From: Pseudomonadota bacterium
GTDB taxonomy: Bacteria; Pseudomonadota; Gammaproteobacteria; Acidithiobacillales; Acidithiobacillaceae
Reading direction: 5' to 3'
DNA length: 5,542 nucleotides
NCBI GenBank assembly: GCA_021827445.1
Contig: JAKAVW010000218.1
Coordinates: 1 to 5,542 of the forward strand
The translations under genes and the position numbers were made by a program. The first letter of the stretch is position 1. The number at the start of each line of letters is the position of its first letter. Of this stretch, positions 1 to 5,542 are shown piece after piece. The notes under the pieces were generated by a model, which had not been told where the DNA came from, did not search any database, and saw only the letters and a program-made list of their open reading frames with translations.

Positions 1-1404
1 TCTTTAAAAACGGTGGAACGTACCATTGATGATGAATTCAACGTACGGACCGCCAGTGGCGCGGCCGAGGCCGAACGCATACTGGCGGAGGATTGGGTCC
101 AGGTGGTTATTTCCGATCAACGCATGCCTGGCATCAATGGCATCGAATTCCTTAAGGGGGTGCGGGAACGCTGGCCGGAGGTGATCCGCATGATCATTTC
201 CGGCTATACGGACCCAGGGGACATTATCGAAGGCATCAACGAAGCTGGCATCTATCAATACATTACCAAGCCTTGGCACCCTGATCAGCTTCTGCTTGCG
301 GTGCGTAACGCCGCGCGACTGTATCAACTCCAGCACGAGTATGACCTATTGGCAGTAGAGGCGAAGGTCGTTGCCCCGGTCCTGGAGCGTCAGTTGACGC
401 AGCGACGGGAGCAGCTCAAGCGTGTTTTTCATGTGGAAGAGATCGTGCGGGCGGAGGGGAGTCCTCTTGACGATGTCTGTAAGTTGACCCTGCGTATCGC
501 CAGCTACGACATTGTCGTACTCGTCACGGGGGAATCGGGCACGGGCAAGGAGCTTTTCGCCCGAGCCTTGCACTATAACAGCCTGCGGGCGGACAAGCCC
601 TTCGTGGTGGAGAATTGCGGTGCTCTTCCCGATCCTCTGCTAGAGAGCGAGCTGTTTGGCCACAAGCGAGGGGCGTTTACTGGCGCCATCTGCGACCGGG
701 TGGGCCTGTTCGAGCAGGCCGATGGCGGTACCATTTTCCTGGATGAAATCGGTGAGATCTCCCCCGCCTTCCAGGTGAAACTGCTACGGGTGCTACAGGG
801 CGGCGAGTTCCGTTTCCTCGGCAGCAACCAGCGCAGGAAGGCAAATGTGCGGGTGATCGCCGCCACCAATCGGAATCTGGCGGAGGAAGTCCGTGCTGGG
901 CGTTTTCGCGAAGACCTGTACTATCGGCTATCGGTGATGCATCTACACTTGCCACCGTTACGCGCACGTTCAATGGACGTTCCACTCCTCGCCAGAAGGA
1001 CGCTGGAGTGGGCCGTGAAGCTGCACGGCAAACCGATCAAGGGATTCACGGACGAGGCCATCGCCTACATGCAGGCCTATGGCTGGCCGGGTAATGTACG
1101 GGAACTGGAAAACGAGGTGCAGCGCATGTTGGTGTTGGCAGATGGGGAATACTTGGGGAAGGAATTGCTCTCCGCCCCGATCTGCGCGTCGGGACCAAGA
1201 GGTGGGGAAGCATTGTGTTCGAGTCCTTTGGCCGGTGGCAGCCTCAGGGAGCGGGTTGAGAAGATGGAGGCGCATATTTTACAGGAAGTGCTGATCCGCC
1301 ATGGTTGGAACAAGAGCCGAGCGGCCGCTGAGTTGGGTCTGTCGCGTGTCGGCCTGCGCAGCAAAGTGGAGCGTTATGGGCTTGGGCGCAAGCTCGACAG
1401 TTGA
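1..1404 (+). CDS. hupR: HupR/HoxA-type sigma-54-dependent response regulator (5' end outside window)
   Basis: This is an NtrC-class transcription activator that remodels sigma-54 RNA polymerase; its closest match from memory is the hydrogenase regulators HupR and HoxA. The frame is open to base 1, reading S-L-K-T before the GTG at 13, and the N-terminal acidic pocket of the receiver is missing, so roughly 15-20 residues lie upstream and GTG13 is not the start. Counting GTG13 as residue 1: receiver domain to about 105 with phospho-acceptor Asp35 (VVISDQRMPG), Ser63 and Lys86 (TKPW); AAA+ domain about 140-375 with Walker A GESGTGKE 173-180, sigma-54 contact loop GAFTGA 220-225, Walker B GGTIFLDE 238-245, Arg fingers R299 and R305, and sensor II GWPGNVREL 357-365; Fis-type helix-turn-helix about 432-453. 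All motifs look intact. The segments ISGYTD and INEAGIYQY with KPW are characteristic of the HupR/HoxA group as I remember it. Family knowledge: HupR and HoxA activate hydrogenase genes in the non-phosphorylated state. The target promoters and partner kinase are not in the window. The NiCoT permease gene downstream supports the hydrogenase role. Other NtrC-like regulators remain possible. Confidence 0.9.
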   Translation, partial: SLKTVERTIDDEFNVRTASGAAEAERILAEDWVQVVISDQRMPGINGIEFLKGVRERWPEVIRMIISGYTDPGDIIEGINEAGIYQYITKPWHPDQLLLAVRNAARLYQLQHEYDLLAVEAKVVAPVLERQLTQRREQLKRVFHVEEIVRAEGSPLDDVCKLTLRIASYDIVVLVTGESGTGKELFARALHYNSLRADKPFVVENCGALPDPLLESELFGHKRGAFTGAICDRVGLFEQADGGTIFLDEIGEISPAFQVKLLRVLQGGEFRFLGSNQRRKANVRVIAATNRNLAEEVRAGRFREDLYYRLSVMHLHLPPLRARSMDVPLLARRTLEWAVKLHGKPIKGFTDEAIAYMQAYGWPGNVRELENEVQRMLVLADGEYLGKELLSAPICASGPRGGEALCSSPLAGGSLRERVEKMEAHILQEVLIRHGWNKSRAAAELGLSRVGLRSKVERYGLGRKLDS

Positions 1405-1456
1405 ATGAGGATGAATGGATCGTGGATATGCCAACGGCACAGATCCAGTTTCTGAG

Positions 1457-1462
1457 AGGGGG
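1457..1462 (+). promoter_or_regulatory. Ribosome binding site of the NiCoT gene
   Basis: A purine run AGGGGG (within GAGAGGGGG, 1454-1462) lies 5 bases before the ATG at 1468. The in-frame TTG at 1465 is only 2 bases away, so the spacing favours ATG 1468 as the start. A second purine run, GGAGGG at 1471-1476, precedes an in-frame GTG at 1480 by 3 bases, which is too close to be preferred. Confidence 0.55.
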
Positions 1463-1467
1463 TATTG

Positions 1468-2505
1468 ATGGGAGGGACAGTGAAAACGGTGTGGAAGGGC
1501 TTGCCGGCCTGGCCCCTCATGGGCGCGCTGGGGACGGTGATTCTGCTCAATGGTTTGGCCTGGGGCCTCCTTCTGGCGCTGCGCCGCCTCGACGCTGCCC
1601 TGCTGGGCATTGGCACGCTGGCCTATTTTTTCGGCTTGCGCCACGCCTTTGATGCCGACCACATCGCGGCCATCGACAATGTCACCCGTAAGCTGCGCCA
1701 GGACGGCCAGAAGCCCGTCGGGGTGGGACTCTTCTTCTCCCTCGGCCATTCGAGCATCGTCATCTTTCTTTCCCTGGGGTTGGCGTTGGTCGTGCGAGAG
1801 ACCGAGCGCCACATGCAGATCTTTGAGCGATTCGGGGATGTGTTCGGCACCACCGTCTCAGCGGCCTTCCTCACCCTGATCGGTCTCATCAACCTATACA
1901 TCTTCTTTCGCCTGTGGCAGGTCCTGCGTCGTTGCCGCCAGGGTGACCGGGCGGCTGCCGAGCACGCCGATGTGCTCGATCTGCTGGAACAGCGGGGGTT
2001 CATGGCCCGCATCTTTCGTGCTGTCTACCGACGCATCGACCATAGTTGGCAGATGTATCCCGTGGGTTTCCTGTTTGGATTAGGCTTCGACACAGCCACC
2101 GAGGTGGCCGTGCTGGGGATTTCGGCCACCATGGCCCAGCATGGCGGGCTGCCGTTGTGGGGAGTCATGGTGTTCCCGCTGCTCTTCACCGCGGGCATGA
2201 GCCTGATGGATACGGTGGACGGGCTAGTCATGATAAAGATCTACGACTGGGCCATGATCGACGCTGTACGCAAGCTCTTTTTCAACACCATCATCACCGG
2301 CCTGGGGGTCCTGGTGGCGCTCGTGGTGGGCAGCACCGAATGGCTGCAACTATTGGCATCGGAATTCCGGTGGCAGGGGATCTTCTGGACCTTCATTCAA
2401 GATCTGAACTTTAGTACCCTGGGCGGGATGGTGGCCTCCCTGATGGTGCTCACCTGGGCCACCGCGTGGCTCTACTACCGTCGCGCGATCCAACCCGCCG
2501 AATAA
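1468..2505 (+). CDS. hoxN: NiCoT-family high-affinity nickel/cobalt permease
   Basis: This inner-membrane permease imports Ni2+ (and possibly Co2+) for metalloenzymes such as [NiFe] hydrogenase. All four NiCoT signatures are present (residues from ATG 1468): RHAFDADH in TM2 (H59, D62, D64, H65), FFSLGHS in TM3 (89-95), LGFDTATE in TM5 (205-212) and GMSLMDTVDG in TM6 (243-252). About eight hydrophobic segments can be picked out, near 17-38, 44-69, 86-109, 127-149, 196-219, 228-257, 273-296 and 317-337. A basic, polar cytoplasmic loop of about 40 residues lies between TM4 and TM5, as in the family. The length of 345 aa fits HoxN-type permeases at about 350. Start: ATG 1468 is chosen from its Shine-Dalgarno spacing; TTG 1465 would add one residue. 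It lies 63 bases after the HupR-like gene on the same strand, with no convincing terminator or promoter between them, so co-transcription is likely. The metal motif has Phe61 where nickel-selective HoxN has Val, so the symbol denotes the family and not proven specificity. Confidence 0.93.
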   Translation: MGGTVKTVWKGLPAWPLMGALGTVILLNGLAWGLLLALRRLDAALLGIGTLAYFFGLRHAFDADHIAAIDNVTRKLRQDGQKPVGVGLFFSLGHSSIVIFLSLGLALVVRETERHMQIFERFGDVFGTTVSAAFLTLIGLINLYIFFRLWQVLRRCRQGDRAAAEHADVLDLLEQRGFMARIFRAVYRRIDHSWQMYPVGFLFGLGFDTATEVAVLGISATMAQHGGLPLWGVMVFPLLFTAGMSLMDTVDGLVMIKIYDWAMIDAVRKLFFNTIITGLGVLVALVVGSTEWLQLLASEFRWQGIFWTFIQDLNFSTLGGMVASLMVLTWATAWLYYRRAIQPAE

Positions 2506-2590
2506 ACGTACCGACGCTAGGCGCAACCCCCCGTGACTTGGCGATAGCGAATAGTATAGACGGAATTCGTTGCAAAATTCGCGATGATGG
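2506..2590. other. Convergent intergenic gap without a clear terminator
   Basis: These 85 bases separate the stop codons of the permease gene (+) and slt (-). They hold only weak dyads: GAATT (2564-2568) with AATTC (2576-2580), and GCGAAT (2547-2552) with ATTCGC (2577-2582) around a long loop. Neither has a GC-rich stem with a T-tract on either strand, so no intrinsic terminator can be called. Nothing else was recognised. Confidence 0.5.
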
Positions 2591-4540
2591 TTACGGACTG
2601 GTGCCAAGACGCCATTGCGGCCAGATGGCTTGGGGTTTCTGGTCTAAAATGGCGGCATAGACAGCCGTGTTGGTCAGCACGCTCTGCACATAGTGGCGGG
2701 TTTGTTGGAAGGGGATGTTCGCGGTGAAAATCGGCCCAGCCCATGGCCCCGCAGGCGGTGTCCAACGGCTGAGCCAGCGCTGGGGTGCGCTGGGTCCGGC
2801 ATTGTAGGCTGCCGCAGCCAGTAACTCAGAGCCGCCAAAATGCTGGCGCTGAAGGCTGAGATAGTGAGAACCCAGGATCAGGTTGCCGCGCACGCTGTGC
2901 AAATCGGCATTGTCAGCGGCGGGTATATGGGTCTGTAGCCATTGTGCAGTGGCAGGCATCACCTGCATCAGCCCTTGTGCGCCGACGTCGGACTGGATGC
3001 CGAATGCAAAACCGGATTCCTGTCGGATTAAACCGGCCAGAAAGGCGCGACGTAAACCGGTTTGGGCTGCGGCAGCGCTGATCTCCTGTGCATAGGGGAG
3101 CACATAGCCCTGTTGCCAGTCTTTACCCCCGCGAATCAGACTACTGGCATGAATGCCCAGCAGCCATGCCGCATGATGAAAAGCCACCTGGGCCGCCGCT
3201 TTAATCTCCGGCGCCCCATCCAGCCCCTTCAAAAAGTGGTCCCATTCAGCGAGGGCGTCATAATAGAGACCGAGTTGATAGAGCGTGATTGCCGTCCGCT
3301 CGGGAACCTCTTCATCAAGTGCGGCGCCTGCTCCGGTCAGTGCGGATGGGTCGCCAGGCTTTAACACCAATGGCCTGTTGAGGGTCGCCATCGCTAGCTG
3401 TCCGTAATAAGTCCACGGGGATTCCAGAGCCGCCAGCAAGACATGAGCAGCCTGTGTATGTCCGAGTTGCAGCAACGCGACTGCGAACCAGAACTGCCAC
3501 TGCCGCTGCCGGCGTTGGGCGGCGTCCATCTGCTGCGTGGCCTGCTCCACCATGCTCCAGTCCCCATCGCGTAAGGCGGTGCGCACCATCCAGGCCAGCA
3601 GTTGGGGCCGGGGGCGAAATTGCGGATCGGCGGCGTAGGCTTGGGCATACCAGTGTCCGGATTCGGAACGAAAGGACAACGTCGCATGGTAGGCAGTGTT
3701 ATAAAGCACCAGTGACTTAGCAGCGGCCGGGAGAACGCCAAGGGTTCGCACAAACTGCGCGGCTTGTGCAGGATGAGTAGCAGCGAGGCGCAGCAGGGCG
3801 AGTGCCAGCAGATGGGTCTGGCCAGTTGGCCAGTTGTTGCGGCCATATTGCTGAATCTGCTGAGAGATCCACGCGGCAGGCGCCGTTACCGTCTGCGCAA
3901 GCTGGCCGGATTGTGGCGCAGGTAAAAAAGGCGCAAAGCGCAGTGCAGCGTTAAACGCGGAAGCCTCGTACATTTGTTGCAGGCGTTGCCACAGTTCTGG
4001 CGGCGTGATTTGCCCCTGTTTCAGATAGGCGCGCGCCATGGTGTTGCAGGCATGATCATTCGCTGCGGCACTGCGCCAGAGGAAGAATGGGGCAATCACC
4101 GTGCTGGTGCTGAGCAGTGGATCCCGTGCTGCATCACAGCGCAAACCGATCGAATCGGGGACGCTGCCGGCCTGATAGACTTGAGTAAAATCTGACCAGT
4201 CTTTGCGCTGTGCGAGTTCTGACAGCCACTGGTGGCGCAACAAATGATGTGCTACTCCGCTCGGATAGCGCTCAGCATAGCGTTGATACTGGCCTTGGGT
4301 CATGGTTTTGAGGCGGGGTTGCAGAGACCAGTACCCTACCCATGGCCCCATGTAGGTATTTTCTAATTCAGGCAGCGCGTTGGCGGCAGGCCGATAATTA
4401 CCCTGAGCGAAAGCGGTTGCCGCCGAGTTCAGGAGTTGCTCCTGAACGGTGTCGAGGGTGTCGGCTGTCGCGACTGCCATACCGTAACTCACCAACAATA
4501 TCAGCGGTATCAAGACCACTGCAGGGCGCAGAAGGCGCAT
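2591..4540 (-). CDS. slt: Soluble lytic murein transglycosylase (Slt70 type)
   Basis: This periplasmic enzyme cleaves the MurNAc-GlcNAc bond of peptidoglycan, forming 1,6-anhydro-muropeptides. The chosen ATG at 4540-4538 gives 649 aa, close to Slt70 (about 645). It starts directly with a signal peptide, MRLLRP followed by a hydrophobic stretch, with likely cleavage after AVATA at residue 26. An in-frame ATG at 4567 would add nine residues (MAAFEAVLK) that spoil the signal sequence. From ATG 4540: an alpha-helical superhelix region to about 480, then a C-terminal SLT domain with IRQESGF (catalytic Glu508, bases 3017-3019), GLMQVMP 523-529 and AAYNAGP 577-583, followed by the conserved IPFQQTRHYV segment at 609-618. 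The only two cysteines, C135 and C165, sit in RC and AC contexts like the pair I remember in E. coli Slt70, which suggests a disulfide. No frameshift or missing catalytic residue was seen. The start lies two bases after the stop of the upstream small gene with no strong Shine-Dalgarno of its own, so translational coupling is likely. Confidence 0.94.
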   Translation of the reverse strand: MRLLRPAVVLIPLILLVSYGMAVATADTLDTVQEQLLNSAATAFAQGNYRPAANALPELENTYMGPWVGYWSLQPRLKTMTQGQYQRYAERYPSGVAHHLLRHQWLSELAQRKDWSDFTQVYQAGSVPDSIGLRCDAARDPLLSTSTVIAPFFLWRSAAANDHACNTMARAYLKQGQITPPELWQRLQQMYEASAFNAALRFAPFLPAPQSGQLAQTVTAPAAWISQQIQQYGRNNWPTGQTHLLALALLRLAATHPAQAAQFVRTLGVLPAAAKSLVLYNTAYHATLSFRSESGHWYAQAYAADPQFRPRPQLLAWMVRTALRDGDWSMVEQATQQMDAAQRRQRQWQFWFAVALLQLGHTQAAHVLLAALESPWTYYGQLAMATLNRPLVLKPGDPSALTGAGAALDEEVPERTAITLYQLGLYYDALAEWDHFLKGLDGAPEIKAAAQVAFHHAAWLLGIHASSLIRGGKDWQQGYVLPYAQEISAAAAQTGLRRAFLAGLIRQESGFAFGIQSDVGAQGLMQVMPATAQWLQTHIPAADNADLHSVRGNLILGSHYLSLQRQHFGGSELLAAAAYNAGPSAPQRWLSRWTPPAGPWAGPIFTANIPFQQTRHYVQSVLTNTAVYAAILDQKPQAIWPQWRLGTSP

Positions 4541-4545
4541 TTTTA
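4538..4545 (-). promoter_or_regulatory. Stop-start junction coupling the small gene to slt
   Basis: Read on the minus strand the junction is TAAAAATG: the TAA of the 124-residue gene (4545-4543), two A bases, then the slt ATG (4540-4538). The 20 bases upstream contain no good AGGAG-like site, so ribosomes finishing the first gene probably start slt. Confidence 0.5.
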
Positions 4546-4917
4546 AGACTGCTTCAAACGCAGCCATCGACCGAGGTGCTTGGTGACGGAAGCAAGCCGC
4601 TTAGGGTGATCTTTAGCCAGGGGACCGACATGCAAATTAAGGGGTTCGCAATGATCTTTGCCGTGGCATATCACGCCATGCGATTCGCAATTGGCGCCTG
4701 CTTGCTGAAGAATGGCGATCATTTTCGCTTCCAGTTCGGCATTGCAGTGACCATCGTACTGAATCAGCACCAACTGTTTCTCAGGGAGGAATTCCAGATG
4801 TCCACCCATCGCCTCGAAGGCCCGAAGGTCTTCTATCGCCGACTCGGTCACTCCGTGGAGGGCGCCGCTGATGATGAAACGCTCCCGCCGCTTATCTTCT
4901 GTCCGTGCTGCTTTCAT
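4543..4917 (-). CDS. Uncharacterised 124-residue Cys/His-rich protein upstream of slt
   Basis: I do not recognise this gene. It encodes a soluble, probably cytoplasmic protein with no signal peptide or membrane segment. Residues 13-78 alternate as strand (RFIISGALHGV), helix (TESAIEDLRAFEAM), strands (LEFLPEKQLVLIQYDG), helix (NAELEAKMIAILQQAG) and a short strand. This resembles the beta-alpha-beta-beta-alpha-beta layout of heavy-metal-associated (HMA) domains, but the CxxC metal loop is absent: His21 and Thr24 stand roughly where the cysteines would be. After it comes a Cys/His cluster, C77, H80, C84, H85, H89 and C90, which could bind a metal; C58 is a further cysteine. The C-terminal 25 residues are basic. 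Start ATG 4917 has a GGGGA sequence (4931-4927) nine bases upstream. The gene precedes slt by two bases and follows the SNF2 gene by 115. The fold and metal binding are inferences. That it is a real gene is supported by the tight junction with slt and its ribosome binding site. Confidence 0.75.
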   Translation of the reverse strand: MKAARTEDKRRERFIISGALHGVTESAIEDLRAFEAMGGHLEFLPEKQLVLIQYDGHCNAELEAKMIAILQQAGANCESHGVICHGKDHCEPLNLHVGPLAKDHPKRLASVTKHLGRWLRLKQS

Positions 4918-5032
4918 ACGTCTTAATCCCCAGAGTTTGCCGACGAAATCAGATGGTTGCCGCAGAGAAACTCAGTAAGCCGCTATAATGCCACCAAGCG
5001 TGCCATTCAGGAAGCGTCGCGGCTCGTATGCC
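4918..5032. other. Intergenic gap between the SNF2 gene and the small gene
   Basis: These 115 bases should hold any promoter for the small gene and slt. On the minus strand the best pair I see is TTCCTG, 17 bases, CATTAT, which is a poor sigma-70 match. On the plus strand a perfect TATAAT (4984-4989) has no matching -35 at 16-18 bases. AAGCGT occurs twice as a direct repeat (4996-5001 and 5012-5017). I see no intrinsic terminator and no RNA gene. Confidence 0.4.
4927..4931 (-). promoter_or_regulatory. Probable ribosome binding site of the 124-residue gene
   Basis: On the minus strand GGGGA lies nine bases before the ATG at 4917-4915. It is a partial Shine-Dalgarno at acceptable spacing and supports that start. 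Confidence 0.4.
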
Positions 5033-5542
5033 TCAGCGCCGGGTTTCGGGCAGCGGCGCAAGAAGAGAGGCAAGATCGTCAGGACCGAAACGGAGCTTTT
5101 CTTTCTGCGCCTTTTCCAGCACGCCGGCGGCGAGGATGGCCTTTTTCTCCTGCAATGCCAGGATTTTTTCCTCAATACTCCCGGCAACAATCAGCTTGTA
5201 AACAAAAACCTGACGTTTCTGACCGATGCGGTGGGCGCGATCGGTGGCCTGGTTTTCGGCGGCGGGATTCCACCATGGGTCATAGTGAATCACGGTATCC
5301 GCCGCCGTGAGGTTGAGGCCGACGCCGCCCGCCTTGAGGCTGATCAGGAAGAGTGGCACTTCACCGCGCTGAAAGCGGTCGATGGGCGTCTTGCGATCCT
5401 GGGTGCTGCCGGTGAGCAGCACGTAAGGGATATGCATCTTGTCGAGGCGTGCACTGATCAGGGCGAGCATCTCGGTGAATTGCGAAAACAGCAGAATCTG
5501 GCGACCTTCCGCCAGCAACTCCGGAATCATCTCCATGAGCAG
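5033..5542 (-). CDS. SNF2-family DEAD/DEAH helicase, C-terminal part (5' end outside window)
   Basis: This is the second RecA-like lobe of a SNF2-type ATP-dependent DNA translocase. The frame stays open to the window edge, with two Leu codons before the Met at 5536, so that Met is internal and most of the protein, including the Walker A and B lobe, lies outside. Counting Met 5536 as residue 1: motif IV region ILLFSQF 14-20, motif V SLKAGGVGLNL 66-76 followed by TAADTVIHYDPWWNP, and motif VI QATDRAHRIGQ 96-106 with arginines R100 and R103 that contact ATP. VFVYKLIVAGSIEEKI (110-125) and the ending LASLLAPLP are typical of bacterial SNF2 proteins, so the C-terminus looks complete. The stop is TGA 5035-5033. 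The family remodels protein-DNA complexes, and bacterial members range from housekeeping proteins to parts of defence systems; nothing here chooses between these. It shares its strand with the small gene and slt, but a 115-base gap separates them. Confidence 0.93.
   Translation of the reverse strand: MLMEMIPELLAEGRQILLFSQFTEMLALISARLDKMHIPYVLLTGSTQDRKTPIDRFQRGEVPLFLISLKAGGVGLNLTAADTVIHYDPWWNPAAENQATDRAHRIGQKRQVFVYKLIVAGSIEEKILALQEKKAILAAGVLEKAQKEKLRFGPDDLASLLAPLPETRR

Noticed and set aside
13..15. GTG as the start codon of the HupR-like regulator
   Set aside because: The frame is open upstream (S-L-K-T) and the receiver domain would lack its first strand and acidic pocket, so the gene starts before the window.
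1417..1431. Possible sigma-54 promoter (GG ... GC) before the permease gene
   Set aside because: The spacing between GG (1417-1418) and GC (1430-1431) is 11 bases instead of the required 10, and the flanking bases do not fit TGGCAC-N5-TTGCA.
1405..1452. Short frame after the regulator stop, overlapping TGAATG
   Set aside because: It encodes only about 15 residues of no recognisable composition and has no ribosome binding site of its own beyond the end of the regulator gene.
1279..1812. Minus-strand open frame of 177 residues
   Set aside because: It runs antisense to the regulator end and the permease start, both of which have clear family motifs; its translation shows no domain.
2547..2582. 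Hairpin as a bidirectional terminator
   Set aside because: The 6-base stem GCGAAT/ATTCGC is AT-rich with a loop of 24 bases and no T-tract follows on either strand.
4342..4926. Plus-strand open frame of 194 residues
   Set aside because: It is antisense to the 124-residue gene and the slt 5' end; the minus-strand genes have a signal peptide, a ribosome binding site and a coupled junction, and this frame shows no family features.
4979..5023. Dyad GCCGC / GCGGC as a terminator or structured RNA
   Set aside because: There are only five paired bases around a loop of 35, with no supporting inner stem and no tRNA-like pattern.

Overview
The window reads as ordinary chromosome of a Gram-negative proteobacterium. 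The evidence is a periplasmic Slt70-type lytic transglycosylase and a sigma-54 (RpoN) activator of the HupR/HoxA hydrogenase type. The regulator, paired with a nickel permease, suggests a hydrogen-oxidising or chemolithotrophic lifestyle; an Acidithiobacillus-like organism is a guess from this gene mix and was not tested. Five protein genes fill almost all of the sequence. I found no RNA genes, mobile elements, CRISPR arrays or gene-free stretches over about 115 bases.

Left half (1-2505, + strand): the first gene is a HupR/HoxA-type response regulator whose first residues lie before the window. It carries a receiver domain, a sigma-54 AAA+ domain and a Fis-type helix-turn-helix. After 63 bases comes a complete NiCoT-family nickel/cobalt permease with all four family signatures. 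Together they look like the regulatory and nickel-supply end of a [NiFe]-hydrogenase locus: the regulator would control hydrogenase transcription and the permease would supply the Ni for the active site. No hydrogenase structural gene is visible here.

Right half (2591-5542, - strand, convergent with the left half): read in its own direction, the order is the C-terminal part of a SNF2-family helicase (5' end outside the window), a 115-base gap, an unrecognised 124-residue protein with a Cys/His-rich segment, and, two bases after its stop, a soluble lytic murein transglycosylase. The small gene and slt are probably co-translated.

The window does not contain an obvious new system. The points most worth a second look are a specificity-related Phe in the NiCoT metal motif, the small Cys/His protein coupled to slt, and the likely hydrogenase genes just outside the left edge.
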